Below are positions 8,397 through 17,596 of a stretch of DNA of 64,000 bases, in pieces. The notes below the pieces were generated by a model that saw only the letters and a list, made by a program, of their open reading frames with translations, was not told where the DNA came from and did not search any database. Origin of the DNA: CALGFI01 sp963786805 (GTDB lineage Bacteria; Actinomycetota; UBA4738; HRBIN12); contig CAWBAK010000004.1 of assembly GCA_963786805.1 (NCBI GenBank), forward strand, positions 248,001 through 312,000, given 5' to 3'. The position numbers and the translations under genes are program-made. Every line of letters starts with the position of its first letter. Positions within the stretch are counted from its first letter, which is position 1.

Positions 8397-9514
8397 GCGT
8401 CCCCCTCCCCTGGGTCCTTCGACCCGTCCGTTGCATCGCCGGCCGCGTCCACGGGCCGGTTCAGTCGCCGATCCCACACGAGGCGCACGGAGTTGCCCCT
8501 CACCTGCAGCGCCTCCATCGACGACGTCGTCAGGTTCTGCTGCATCACCACCAGCTCACCGCCGACGTCCAGCTGCACGATGTACCGGGTGATCGCACCC
8601 AGGTATACGACGTCGCGCACGCGTCCGGTTGCCGTGCACCGGTCCGCGCTCACCGGCGCGTCGACCTCGACCATGGCGATCTTCTCGGGCCGGATCGTGA
8701 ACGCATGGGGATCTCCGGTCACGGCACGGGCCGCGTCGCCGGCGAGCACGTTGGACGTCCCGACGAACCCCGCGACGAACCCGGTGGCCGGACGCTCGTA
8801 GACCTCGGCCGGCGTGCCGATCTGCTCGACCCGTCCGCGATTGAAGACGGCGAGACGGTCGCTCATCGTGAGCGCCTCATCCTGGTCGTGGGTCACGTAG
8901 ATGAACGTGAGGCCCACCTGCTGCTGGATCTCCTTGAGCTCGATCTGCATCGCCTGCCGGAGCTTGAGGTCGAGCGCGCCGAGCGGCTCGTCGAGCAGAA
9001 GCACCTTCGGCCGGTTCACGAGCGCTCTCGCAAGGGCGACGCGCTGGCGCTGGCCACCCGATAGCTGCGACGGCTTGCGGTCGCCGAACCCCGTGAGCTG
9101 CACCATCTCCAGTGCGCCGGCGACGCGGGTGCGGCGCTCATCCGCTGGGACCTTCTTGACCTTCAGGCCGTACTCGACGTTCTGCTCCACCGTCATGTGG
9201 GGGAACAACGCGTAGTCCTGGAAGACCGTGTTCACGTCGCGCTCGTAGGGCGCGAGGCGGGTGACGTCCTCCCCGCCGAGCTCGACCCGGCCCTCGGTCG
9301 GAGCCTCGAATCCGGCGATCATGCGGAGGCAGGTCGTCTTGCCCGAGCCCGACGGCCCGAGCATCGAGAAGAACTCGCCTTCACGCACCTCCAGATCGAC
9401 GCCGTCGACCGCCACGACGTCGCCGAACCGCTTGCGAACCGAGTCGAGCCGGACCGCGACAGCGGCGTCCGCGAGGGTCCGGGCATGCTCGATCTGCACT
9501 TCGGGCTGCGCCAA
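8393..9514 (-). CDS. potA: ABC transporter ATPase, PotA type
   Basis: A 373-residue ATPase that powers the polyamine-type importer. Walker A GPSGSGKT is at residues 53-60, the signature is LSGGQRQRVALARAL, Walker B VLLLDEPLGALD, and the switch His lies in VTHDQDEAL. A C-terminal TOBE-like domain (about residues 250-373) is typical of the Pot/Mal subgroup. The frame is open far upstream, but the start is taken as TTG 9514, 4 nt behind a GGAGG and at the point where similarity begins. It is the first gene of a five-gene operon and its stop overlaps the next start (ATGA). Confidence 0.93.
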   Translation of the reverse strand: MAQPEVQIEHARTLADAAVAVRLDSVRKRFGDVVAVDGVDLEVREGEFFSMLGPSGSGKTTCLRMIAGFEAPTEGRVELGGEDVTRLAPYERDVNTVFQDYALFPHMTVEQNVEYGLKVKKVPADERRTRVAGALEMVQLTGFGDRKPSQLSGGQRQRVALARALVNRPKVLLLDEPLGALDLKLRQAMQIELKEIQQQVGLTFIYVTHDQDEALTMSDRLAVFNRGRVEQIGTPAEVYERPATGFVAGFVGTSNVLAGDAARAVTGDPHAFTIRPEKIAMVEVDAPVSADRCTATGRVRDVVYLGAITRYIVQLDVGGELVVMQQNLTTSSMEALQVRGNSVRLVWDRRLNRPVDAAGDATDGSKDPGEGDA

Positions 9515-9552
9515 TGTGCCTCCGTGGGGTGGGTGCGCTCGCGAACCGCGCA

Positions 9553-9581
9553 ATCTTGAACGGGAAACAGTCGCCCGGCAA
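9553..9581 (-). promoter_or_regulatory. Predicted promoter of the polyamine ABC operon
   Basis: On the minus strand a -35-like TTGCCG (9576-9581) and a -10-like CAAGAT (9553-9558) are separated by 17 bp. The predicted start of transcription is about 30 nt ahead of the potA TTG, leaving room for its GGAGG ribosome site. This is the only non-coding stretch (139 bp) between pyrD and potA. Confidence 0.5.
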
Positions 9582-9653
9582 CCCATCGGCCTGTCGATGC
9601 GACGCCGCGTTCGTTCGCCGCGGTGGCGCGTTCTCGGGCAACGGTGGCAAGGA

Positions 9654-10661
9654 TCAGCGGGGCCGGGCCTCATCGAGCCGGCGGGCTCCCAGGGCGGCCG
9701 CGAGGCCCGACGTGAGCTCGCCCACGACGCCGGGGCCCCGGTAGATGAGGGCCGTGTACACCTGGACGGTGCTCGCGCCCGCATCCAGGCAGGCGAGCGC
9801 GTCCGCCGCGGAGGACACGCCCCCGCACGCGGCCACCGGCACCGTTCGTCCGATCGCCGCGACGACCTCCGAGACGATCTCGGGCGTCCGATCGAACAGC
9901 GCCCGTCCCGAGAGTCCCCCCTGGCCGGTCGAGAGCCTCGGCTCGAGGACCGACCGGGTGTTCGAGCACGTCAGGCCGTCGGCGCCGCCTTCGACCGCGA
10001 TCTGGGCGAGCGCGAGGACCACCGCTCGTTCGACGTCCGTTCGGAACGGCGGCAGCTTCACGAACAGCGGGGTGCTGCGTCGCGCCCCGAGCTCGCGGAG
10101 CAGCGCGGCGAGGTGCGACTCGTTGTCCCGGTCGCGTCCCCACGAGACGTTGGGGCAGCTGGTGTTGAGCTCGACCCCGTCCACGTAAGGCTCGAGGAGG
10201 CCGTGGGTCTGGATCACCTCCTCGACGGCCTCGTCCGCGACGCTCGCCAGGCGCGGCGACGTCCGCGGGGTGGCCGCGAGATGCCGCGCTGCGGCTTCGG
10301 CGCCGGGGTTGGGAAGGCCCATCGCGTTCGTCATCGATGCGCGATCGCGGTAACGCACGATGCGCGGTCTGGCGTTCCCGTACCTCGGACGCCGAGTGAA
10401 CGTTCCCCCGACGACGTACCCGAAGCCGAGCCTGCCGAGCGGACCGAGGTGCCGGCCCGTCTTGTCGAATCCGGCCGCCAGGGCGATCGGGTTCGCGAGG
10501 TCCAGACCGGCGAGCGACGTCCGCAGCGCCGGATCGCGAGCGCAGCCCCCGAGTCGTTCCCACGGGAACGGAAGACCGAGAAGGCGTTGTGCGAGGACGT
10601 GGGCGGCCTCGGGCGGAAGCGCGAAGAAGGCCGGCTTCGCGACCATCCGGTACCAGCCCAT
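9654..10661 (-). CDS. pyrD: Dihydroorotate dehydrogenase (quinone), class 2
   Basis: A 335-residue FMN enzyme that oxidises dihydroorotate to orotate with quinone, the fourth step of de novo pyrimidine synthesis, at the membrane face. The N-terminal amphipathic extension (about residues 1-40, WYRMVAKPAFFALPPEAAHVLA) that binds membrane and quinone marks it as class 2. FMN-site motifs are AAGFDKTGR, GGTFTRRP, NAMGLPNPG, ELNTSCPN (catalytic region), VKLPP, GGLSGRAL and ACGGVSSAADAL. The gene is divergent from pyrE with only 21 bp between start codons, and the two appear to share one symmetrical -10 element. Confidence 0.95.
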   Translation of the reverse strand: MGWYRMVAKPAFFALPPEAAHVLAQRLLGLPFPWERLGGCARDPALRTSLAGLDLANPIALAAGFDKTGRHLGPLGRLGFGYVVGGTFTRRPRYGNARPRIVRYRDRASMTNAMGLPNPGAEAAARHLAATPRTSPRLASVADEAVEEVIQTHGLLEPYVDGVELNTSCPNVSWGRDRDNESHLAALLRELGARRSTPLFVKLPPFRTDVERAVVLALAQIAVEGGADGLTCSNTRSVLEPRLSTGQGGLSGRALFDRTPEIVSEVVAAIGRTVPVAACGGVSSAADALACLDAGASTVQVYTALIYRGPGVVGELTSGLAAALGARRLDEARPR

Positions 10662-10682
10662 CGGCGACCTATGCTACGCGCG
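10662..10682. promoter_or_regulatory. Shared divergent -10 element between pyrD and pyrE
   Basis: The 21 bp between the start codons hold TATGCTA (10670-10676). Read on the plus strand it gives TATGCT, 7 nt ahead of the pyrE ATG. Read on the minus strand it gives TAGCAT, 9 nt ahead of the pyrD ATG. Both fit TANNNT -10 boxes of leaderless actinobacterial promoters, and they occupy the same base pairs, so RNA polymerase could start in only one direction at a time. Confidence 0.6.
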
Positions 10683-11237
10683 ATGTCCGACACGGGGTCC
10701 GCGCGGTCTGGCGACGACGCGTCCGATCTGGGGGGCGAGGAGCTGGCGAACCGCCTGCTCGCCGCCTCGGAGCTGCACGGCGACTTCCTGCTCTCCTCGG
10801 GACGGAGATCCTCGGTCTACTTCGACAAGTTCCGGTTCCTCACCGAGCCGGAGCTGCTGCGGGCGACCGCTCGCGCGGTGGCCGGCGCGGTGCCCAAGGG
10901 CGTCACCCACCTCGCCGCGCCCGAAGGAGCGGCCACCTTGCTCGTGGCGGCCGTCGCGCTCGAGACCGGACTTCCCCTCGCGGTGGTCCGCAAGGAGCCC
11001 AAGGCCTACGGGACGATGTCACGCGTGGAGGGACATGCGCCCGCCGGCGCCGAGGTCGCGTTGATCGAGGACGTCTCAACGACCGGACACCAGGTGCTGA
11101 AGGCCGCGAAGGCGCTCGAGGCCGAGGGCTGCCGGATCGGGATCATCGTGCTGGCGATCGACCGCGGGGGCGCGGCGCACCTCCGGGAAGCGGGGTATCT
11201 GGTGCGGGCGGTCGTCGAGGTGCAGTCGGCGGACTGA
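10683..11237 (+). CDS. pyrE: Orotate phosphoribosyltransferase
   Basis: A 184-residue type I phosphoribosyltransferase that joins orotate to PRPP to give OMP, the fifth pyrimidine step. The PRPP loop is VALIEDVSTTGHQVL (about residues 122-136). The flexible catalytic loop carries RKEPKAYG, and the orotate hood motif is LLSSGRRSSVYFDKF near residue 38. ATG 10683 is preferred over ATG 10671 because the TATGCT -10 box ends exactly 7 nt before it and actually overlaps the other codon. It is divergent from pyrD. Confidence 0.94.
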   Translation: MSDTGSARSGDDASDLGGEELANRLLAASELHGDFLLSSGRRSSVYFDKFRFLTEPELLRATARAVAGAVPKGVTHLAAPEGAATLLVAAVALETGLPLAVVRKEPKAYGTMSRVEGHAPAGAEVALIEDVSTTGHQVLKAAKALEAEGCRIGIIVLAIDRGGAAHLREAGYLVRAVVEVQSAD

Positions 11238-11257
11238 GGATGCGCGGGCGTTCCGGC

Positions 11258-12022
11258 TCAGCCGACGCCGACCGGCCTGTCCGTCAGCACGGCGGGCATC
11301 TCGCACCGCCAGACCTGCAAGCGCCACAGCAGGCGGCTGCCACGCGCATGGAGATGGAGGATGCCCTCCTTCATCATGCGAGCCACCGCTTTGGACTTGG
11401 CGACGACCTCGGGCAGCGGGAACTCTCGCTCCAGGAGGGATTGGAGGTTCGCGGCCCCGAAGATCCGCCGGGCGACCTCCAGGATGAGACCCTCCGCCTG
11501 GATCGTCCCGGTCGGCAGGTACAGGAGCCCACCCGGGCGAAGGCATCCGTGGTCGTGAAGGCTTTCGAGCATGGCGGCGGGAAGCTCGGCGCCGGTCGGA
11601 CCGCCGGCACGGCCGCCGTCGGGGAACCACCCCGACACCTCTGCGATCTCGTCCGGGATACCGGAAACGTCGCCGATCACCACATCGGCCTGGATCCCTC
11701 GCACGGGCTCGAACAGGTCTCCGACGCGGAACTCGACCCGGTCCTCCAGCCCCAGGAGCTTCGCGTTCCTCCGCGCGACCTCGATCGCCGCCGGCGAGAG
11801 GTCGACGCCGTACACGCGCCCGGCCCCGAGCTTGGCGGCGACGAAGGAGAGCACGCCGCTGCCACAACCGACATCGATCACGGTGTCTCCGGGCTGGATC
11901 TCGAGCGCTTCCGCCAAGGTTCGGCTGGTGTGGCTCGGCGCGAAGACTCCCGGGTCCACCTCGATCGTGAAGGGCCCGGTGCGGCCCTTCCATTCCGTCT
12001 GGTTCGCGATCTCGGGGCTCAT
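11258..12022 (-). CDS. SAM-dependent methyltransferase
   Basis: A 254-residue class I methyltransferase resembling the ribosomal protein L11/protein arginine methyltransferase group. The SAM site is clear: VIDVGCGSGVLSFVAAKLGA (motif I, about residues 40-59), YGVDLSPAAIEVARRN (acidic loop), and a later motif in ADVVIGDVSG. The C-terminal half (about residues 120-254) has no recognisable specificity signature, so the substrate is open. Start ATG 12022 has GGAG 4 nt ahead and sits at the beginning of conserved sequence. It is a single gene convergent with pyrE, with 20 bp between the stops. Confidence 0.82.
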   Translation of the reverse strand: MSPEIANQTEWKGRTGPFTIEVDPGVFAPSHTSRTLAEALEIQPGDTVIDVGCGSGVLSFVAAKLGAGRVYGVDLSPAAIEVARRNAKLLGLEDRVEFRVGDLFEPVRGIQADVVIGDVSGIPDEIAEVSGWFPDGGRAGGPTGAELPAAMLESLHDHGCLRPGGLLYLPTGTIQAEGLILEVARRIFGAANLQSLLEREFPLPEVVAKSKAVARMMKEGILHLHARGSRLLWRLQVWRCEMPAVLTDRPVGVG

Positions 12023-12065
12023 CGTGCTCCATGGTGCGGGTTGGGGAAGGGAACAGTCAACCAGT

Positions 12066-12557
12066 TCATGCCTGCGGGCGCTCGAACACGGCGTTTTCTC
12101 CCGGGAGAACCCTGCCGGCTTCGACCTCGGCGGCCAGGGTCTCGGCGGCCCCCGCCACCCGCTCGGTGTCGACCCCGTGGTGGCCCCTCGGGTACCGGCG
12201 AACCCGGCCGGCGCCACGCAGCAGCAGCCGGATCGCGCCGTGGGCGTTCCCCCGCATCAGATGGGTGTAGCCCGCTCCGAGCTGGGACAGGCCCTTGAAG
12301 AACTCCGCGTCCTCGGTGTCCCGCGACTGCTTCCAGGCCGTCTCCCAGGCCTCGTGCGCCGGGAAGTACCGGCCCGCCGCGAGGTGTTCGCGGGCCAGAC
12401 GGTGGTTCTCCTCCCGCGGCAGGGAGTCGTAGTCCTCGAGCCGGAGCGTGTTCTCCGCACCCCAGGGCTGGGGTCGGCCGAGATCGTCCCGCGGCCGCTC
12501 CGGCTTGTGGCGCTTCTCGGTCGGCTTCCCGGCCTTGCCTCGGGCCTCTTCGGGCAT
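12066..12557 (-). CDS. DUF309 family protein
   Basis: A 163-residue protein with a charged, probably disordered N-terminus (about residues 1-45) and the small helical DUF309 domain. The family hallmark HEAWE (residues 68-72) and the downstream QLGAGYTHLMRGN segment are present. Its function is not known in any family member I can name. Start ATG 12557 is supported by TACCAT (12564-12569, minus strand) ending 6 nt before it, a predicted leaderless start. It is divergent from the AI-2E-type permease gene. Confidence 0.82.
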   Translation of the reverse strand: MPEEARGKAGKPTEKRHKPERPRDDLGRPQPWGAENTLRLEDYDSLPREENHRLAREHLAAGRYFPAHEAWETAWKQSRDTEDAEFFKGLSQLGAGYTHLMRGNAHGAIRLLLRGAGRVRRYPRGHHGVDTERVAGAAETLAAEVEAGRVLPGENAVFERPQA

Positions 12558-12617
12558 ACGGCCATGGTAGCCGGGCGTTGCTGGCGCCATCCGATGACGG
12601 CCGATACGCTGGCCGGC

Positions 12618-13878
12618 ATGGATCCGGCCAGCGTCGCGGAGGAGCTCCAGTCGCTCACCGAAGCGCAGGCACGGGGCGCCGAGGACGTCGGCGGCCCTCG
12701 TCTCGATCCCAACCGAGATCGCATGCCCGCGTGGATCCCGCGGCTGCTGCTCCTCGTCGTCCTGACCGCATTCGGCGCCTATGCGGCGTTCTCGGTGGTC
12801 CGCCGGTTGCGCGATCTCCTCGTGTGGCTCGTCGCCGCCCTGTTCCTCTCGTTCGCGCTGGAGCCGGCCGTGAACTGGCTCGTGGCCCGCGGGTGGCGCC
12901 GAGGCGCCGCGACGGCAGCGGTGCTGTTCGGGCTGGGACTGCTCGTGCTGATGATGATCGCCCTCATGGTGCCGCTGGTCATCGACCAGGTGCAGGAGCT
13001 CATCAACCGCCTCCCGGAGCTGCTCGCCAACGCGAGCGTCTACACGGAGCGCTGGTTCAACGTCGAGCTCACCGGCCAGAAGATCCTCGACCGCATCGCC
13101 AACGCGCAGACGGACATCCGCGGGATCGCCGCGAACGTGGCCTCGATCGGGGCGTTCATCCTCAGCCTCGTGTTCCAGCTCCTCACGATCGGGCTCTTCA
13201 CGTTCTACTTCGTCGCCGACGGTCCGAGGTTCCGCCGGGCCGTGTGCTCGATGCTCCCACCGCGCCGCCAACGCGAGATCCTCGCCGCCTGGGACATCGC
13301 GATCGACAAGACCGGCGGATACCTCTACTCGCGCCTCCTCCTCGCGGTGTTCAACGCGGGGATCACCTTCGTCGTGTTGCAGGCGCTCGGTGTGTCCATT
13401 CGCGGTTCCGCTCGCGCTGTGGCAGGGCCTGGTCTCACAGTTCATCCCCGTGGTCGGGACGTACATCGCCGCAGCCGTCCCGCTCCTCGTCGCGCTCCTG
13501 GAGGAACCCCTGACGGCAGCGCTCTTCCTCGGCTTCGTCCTCGTCTATCAGCAGATCGAGAACTACGTCCTCGCCCCTCGGATCACGGCCCGGACGATGC
13601 AGCTCCATCCCGCGGTCGCGTTCGGCGCCGCCCTCGCCGGCGGTTCGATCAGCGGCCTGCTCGGTGCGTTCATGGCCCTGCCGGCGGCGGCGGTCATCCA
13701 GGCGACGGTCTCGAGCTACCTGACGCGCCACGAGGTCGTCGAGTCCGAGCTCACGCGAGACGACGAGCTCCCCACCTACGTCGAGAGCGAGGCCGGCGGC
13801 GAGAAGGCCGAAGGCGTCCTGGGCCGGCTCAAGGCCCGGTGGCGCAGGAGCGACGACGATCGACAGATCGGCGGCTGA
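12618..13878 (+). CDS. AI-2E family transporter (one frameshift)
   Basis: A membrane permease of the AI-2E/PerM family, about 419 residues when the frame is corrected. Members export small molecules or ions; a role in autoinducer-2 transport is known only for some. The first part (12618 to about 13394) has an N-terminal pair of membrane helices and a periplasmic-like helical stretch. The second part, beginning PFAVPLALWQGLVSQFIP, carries the conserved VSQFIPVVGTY and the C-terminal helices. One extra base near 13393-13396 breaks the frame. ATG 12618 follows TACGCT (12605-12610) by 7 nt, a leaderless start. The C-terminal tail is charged and cytoplasmic. Confidence 0.85.
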
Positions 13879-13989
13879 GGGCGGGAACGCTCCGGCCCCG
13901 CTGGTTCGTGTCGTTCCCGGGGTCGGCGTAGAGTAGCGCCCCTCGACGGACGGGGACGACGGCTCGTCGTACCCGGAAAGGAGCGCGCC

Positions 13990-16059
13990 ATGCCGACGGC
14001 GGTGTCCATCTCCGATCCCGACGACCTGTGCATCGCGACGATCCGCACCCTGTGTATCGACGCCGTCCAACAGGCGAACTCGGGCCACCCCGGAACCCCG
14101 ATGGCCATGGCGCCGGTCGCCTACACGCTGTGGCAGCGGTTCCTGCGCTTCGACCCCGACGACCCGATCTGGCCGAACCGAGACCGGTTCGTCCTTTCGA
14201 TGGGGCACGCATCGACCTTGCTGTACTCGATGCTGCATCTGTCGAAGGTGAAGGCCGTGAACCCCGCCTACGAGACGCTCGGCGAGCTGTCGGTCAAGCT
14301 CGACGACCTGCGGGCGTTCCGCCAGCTGGACTCGAAGGCGCCGGGGCACCCGGAGTATCGATGGACCTCCGGGATCGAGACCACGACCGGACCGCTCGGG
14401 CAGGGAATCGCGACCTCGGTGGGGATGGCCATCGCCTCGCGCTGGCTGGCCGAGCGATACGACCGCCCCGGCTTCCCGCTGTTCGACTTCGACGTGTACG
14501 CGCTCGCCGGAGACGGCTGCATGATGGAAGGCGTCTCGTCCGAGGCCGCCTCGCTGGCCGGGCATCTGCGCCTGTCCAACCTGTGCTGGATCTACGACAA
14601 CAACCACATCACGATCGAGGGGAACACCTCGCTCGCGTTCACCGAGGACGTCGCGACGAGATTCATCGGCTACGGCTGGAACGTGACCCGCGTCGGCGAC
14701 GCGAACGATCTCGAGATGCTCACGCGGGCGTTCGACACCTTCCGCGCCGAACGCGAACGGCCGACGCTCGTGATCGTCGACAGCCACATCGCCTACGGGT
14801 CTCCGACCAAGCAGGACACCCACGGTGCGCACGGCGAACCGCTCGGTGAGGAAGAGGTGCGGCTCACCAAGCGCGCGTACGGATGGCCGGAGCAGGAGAC
14901 CTTCCTGGTTCCCGAGGGCGTCGACGAGCACTTCGAGAAGGGCATCCGAAGTCGCGGCAAGCAGCTGCGCGACGCGTGGTTCGAGATGTTCGCCGCGTAT
15001 GAGGCCCAGCACCCCGACCTGGGCGACGAGATCCGGCGCATGCAGAGGCGGCAGCTCCCCGACGGATGGGACGGCGCGATCCCGACCTTCGAACCCGACG
15101 AGAAGGGACTCGCCGGACGCGACGCGTCCGCCAAGGTGCAAAACGCGATCGCAGCGCATGTTCCGTGGCTGATCGGGGGATCGGCCGACCTGTCGCCTTC
15201 CACGAAGACGCGACTCACACTCGAGGACGCGGGGGACGTCGGACCCGGCGAGCTCGGCGGGCGGAACCTGCACTTCGGGATCCGCGAGCACGCGATGGCC
15301 TCGATCCTCAACGGCCTCTCGCTGTCCAAGCTGAGGCCGTTCGGCTCGGGGTTCCTGATCTTCTCGGACTATGCGCGGGGGGCGATCCGGCTCTCGGCCC
15401 TGATGGAGATCCCGGTCATCCATATCTTCACGCACGACTCGATCGGGGTGGGCGAGGACGGACCGACGCATCAGCCGGTTGAACAGTTGGCATCGCTCCG
15501 GGCGATGCCGGGGCTCATCGTGCTCCGGCCCGGGGACGCGAACGAGATCGCGGAGGCCTGGCGCCTGATCATGGAGCTGCAACACGAGCCGGTGGCGCTG
15601 ATCCTGTCCCGGCAGCCGATGCCGACGCTCGACCGCACGCGCTACGCCTCGGCCGAAGGCGTCCGCCGTGGCGGCTACGTCCTCGCCGATGCCGACGGCG
15701 CTCCCGAGGCCATCCTGATCGCGACCGGAAGCGAGGTGGCCCTCGCCGTCGGCGCGCACGAGCGCCTGGTCGCCGACGGCGTCCGCGCGCGCGTCGTGAG
15801 CATGCCGTCCTGGGAGCTGTTCGAGAGCCAGTCGCAGGAGTATCGCGACGAGGTCCTTCCGCCCGAGGTGACGGCCCGCATCGCGATCGAGCAGGCGTCG
15901 ACGCTCGGGTGGCACCGCTACGTCGGTCTGGACGGCGCGGTGATCGGCATGGACACCTTCGGGGCGTCGGCGCCGCTCAAGGCGCTCCAGACGAAGTTCG
16001 GCTTCACTCCCGACGCGGTGGTCGCGGCCACCAAGTCGGCCGTGGAGCGATCCCGCTGA
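13990..16059 (+). CDS. tkt: Transketolase
   Basis: A 689-residue thiamine-diphosphate enzyme of the pentose phosphate pathway moving two-carbon units between sugar phosphates. Length matches bacterial transketolases. Motifs in order: ANSGHPGTPMAMAP (about residue 33), GHASTLLYSM, TTGPLGQGIATSVGMA, the ThDP/Mg motif GDGCMMEGVSSEAASLAGH with YDNNHITIEG (about residues 177-215), and in the pyrimidine-binding domain DSIGVGEDGPTHQPVEQL (about residue 486). AAAGGAG precedes ATG 13990 by 8 nt. A possible -10 TAGAGT lies at 13929-13934. It is a single gene, but pgl of the same pathway lies about 1 kb downstream on the other strand. Confidence 0.97.
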   Translation: MPTAVSISDPDDLCIATIRTLCIDAVQQANSGHPGTPMAMAPVAYTLWQRFLRFDPDDPIWPNRDRFVLSMGHASTLLYSMLHLSKVKAVNPAYETLGELSVKLDDLRAFRQLDSKAPGHPEYRWTSGIETTTGPLGQGIATSVGMAIASRWLAERYDRPGFPLFDFDVYALAGDGCMMEGVSSEAASLAGHLRLSNLCWIYDNNHITIEGNTSLAFTEDVATRFIGYGWNVTRVGDANDLEMLTRAFDTFRAERERPTLVIVDSHIAYGSPTKQDTHGAHGEPLGEEEVRLTKRAYGWPEQETFLVPEGVDEHFEKGIRSRGKQLRDAWFEMFAAYEAQHPDLGDEIRRMQRRQLPDGWDGAIPTFEPDEKGLAGRDASAKVQNAIAAHVPWLIGGSADLSPSTKTRLTLEDAGDVGPGELGGRNLHFGIREHAMASILNGLSLSKLRPFGSGFLIFSDYARGAIRLSALMEIPVIHIFTHDSIGVGEDGPTHQPVEQLASLRAMPGLIVLRPGDANEIAEAWRLIMELQHEPVALILSRQPMPTLDRTRYASAEGVRRGGYVLADADGAPEAILIATGSEVALAVGAHERLVADGVRARVVSMPSWELFESQSQEYRDEVLPPEVTARIAIEQASTLGWHRYVGLDGAVIGMDTFGASAPLKALQTKFGFTPDAVVAATKSAVERSR

Positions 16060-16073
16060 CGTACGCTGGAGAC

Positions 16074-16904
16074 GTGGAACCCGGTTCCCCGCTCCCGGAC
16101 GAAGATCGCGTCACGAAGTCGCGCGTCGACGTGCTGTCCTCGTTCGCGCGCAAGATGCGTGGCCGGCGGGTGGTGCCCCACCCGGGCCCGACCGACGACG
16201 GGCCGCACAGCGAGCAGCGCATGAGCGGCAAGACCGGCGCCGTGCGCGCCGCGATCTTCGGAGTCAACGACGGACTGGTATCGAACCTCTCCCTGATCTT
16301 CGGGGTCGCCGGGGCCGGCGTCGACAACGAGGTCGTGATCTTGGCGGGTGTGGCCGGCCTGCTCGCCGGCGCGTTCTCGATGGCCGCCGGCGAGTACATC
16401 TCGGTGCGCGTGCAGCGCGAGGTGTTCGAGCGGCTGATCCACCTGGAGGCGCACGAGATCGGCACGGAGCCCGAGGAGGAACGGGCCGAGCTGGCGGAGC
16501 TCTACGTTCGCAAGGGACTCTCCCGCGAGCTGGCCGACCGTCTCTCGGAGGAGATCATGAAGGATCCCGCGCTCGCGCTCGACACGCACGCGCGCGAGGA
16601 GCTCGGGCTGGATCCGGAGGAAGGTCTCGGCTCGCCGGAAGCCGCCGCCGGGGCGTCGTTCGTCATGTTCTCGATCGGCGCGTTCGTCCCCCTCGTCCCG
16701 TTCTTGTTCGGATCGGGCTCGGGGGCCGTCGCGGTCTCCGCGGGGCTCTCGGGCGCGTCGCTGTTCGGGGTCGGCGCGGCGATGACCTACCTGACGGGTC
16801 GCAGCCCGCTGCTCTCGGGTACGCGCATGCTGCTGATCGGAGCGGGGGCGGCGGCGATCACGTATCTGGTCGGGACGCTCCTCAATGCAAGCGTCGGCAT
16901 CTAG
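16074..16904 (+). CDS. VIT-type (CCC1 family) membrane transporter
   Basis: A 276-residue protein of the vacuolar iron transporter/CCC1 family, which moves Fe(II) or Mn(II) out of the cytoplasm. The N-terminal 45 residues are charged. The first membrane pair carries the family signature AIFGVNDGLVSNLSLIFG (about residues 59-76), and GAFSMAAGEYISVRVQ is the conserved second-helix motif. A cytoplasmic acidic helix hairpin (about residues 120-180, rich in Glu) is the expected metal-binding domain, followed by three C-terminal membrane helices. Start GTG 16074 follows TACGCT (16062-16067) by 6 nt. It is convergent with pgl, with 13 bp between the stops. Confidence 0.88.
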   Translation: MEPGSPLPDEDRVTKSRVDVLSSFARKMRGRRVVPHPGPTDDGPHSEQRMSGKTGAVRAAIFGVNDGLVSNLSLIFGVAGAGVDNEVVILAGVAGLLAGAFSMAAGEYISVRVQREVFERLIHLEAHEIGTEPEEERAELAELYVRKGLSRELADRLSEEIMKDPALALDTHAREELGLDPEEGLGSPEAAAGASFVMFSIGAFVPLVPFLFGSGSGAVAVSAGLSGASLFGVGAAMTYLTGRSPLLSGTRMLLIGAGAAAITYLVGTLLNASVGI

Positions 16905-16917
16905 GCGGGTTCGAGCC

Positions 16918-17596
16918 TCACTCGAGCGCCGACGCAGCCGCACGATCGGCGACGACGAGCTGACGTTCCGCTCGGACCCGGCCGGCCGGGATCGAGCGAT
17001 CCGCGGCAAGGAGCAGCGGCACGACGGCCGCCTTGTCCTCGCCGGTGACGAGCCACAACACGAACGGCTGCCGGTCGAGCAGCGGGAAGGTGAACGTCAT
17101 GCGCCGCCGTCCTCGATAGTCGCCGGTCACGGCGACCTCGCGATCCACCACGTCCAGCACGGGATCCCCGGGGACGAGCGACGCCGTGTGTCCGTCGTCG
17201 CCGAGCCCGAGGTGCACCAGATCGAACCGCTCGGGGAGCGACGCCGCGTAGCGGTCGGCCGCCGCTTCCAAGTCGTCGTCGGTGACGGGCATCGGCCGGA
17301 CCACGCTCCGCGCATCCGGCGGGAGGCTCGCGAGGAGGCCCGTCAGGTTCCGGTCGGGATGGCCGTCGGGCGCCACCCGCTCGTCGACCTGCCAGATCCC
17401 CGTCTGCTTCCACGGCACGTCGCGGGTCGCGAGATCGGCGAACATCAGGGACGGACTGCGGCCACCGCTCACCGCCAGTCGCGAACGCGCCGCGCTCCTC
17501 GAGCGCCGACCGTGCGGTCTCGGCGACGACCTCCGCCGCGCGACGAGCCGCGGCCTCGGCGTCGGGCACCACCTCGAGCTCGTAGGGACCGGCCAT
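16918..17596 (-). CDS. pgl: 6-phosphogluconolactonase (one frameshift)
   Basis: Hydrolyses 6-phosphogluconolactone in the oxidative pentose phosphate pathway. About 225 residues when corrected, the normal size. The N-terminal piece (MAGPYELEVVPDAEAAARRA) reads in one frame to about 17480. The next frame continues LAVSGGRSPSLMFADLA, the typical phosphate-binding region, followed by WQVDERVAP, LGLGDDGHTASLVPG (active-site His) and RRMTFTFPLLD. One extra base at about 17479 explains the break. Start ATG 17596 overlaps the MarR stop (TGATG), so translation is coupled to the regulator. Confidence 0.9.

Noticed and set aside
13435..15915. 826-codon open frame antisense to transketolase
   Set aside because: Shadow of a high-GC gene. 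Its Arg/Asp/Gly/Val-rich composition and lack of domains are typical of such frames.
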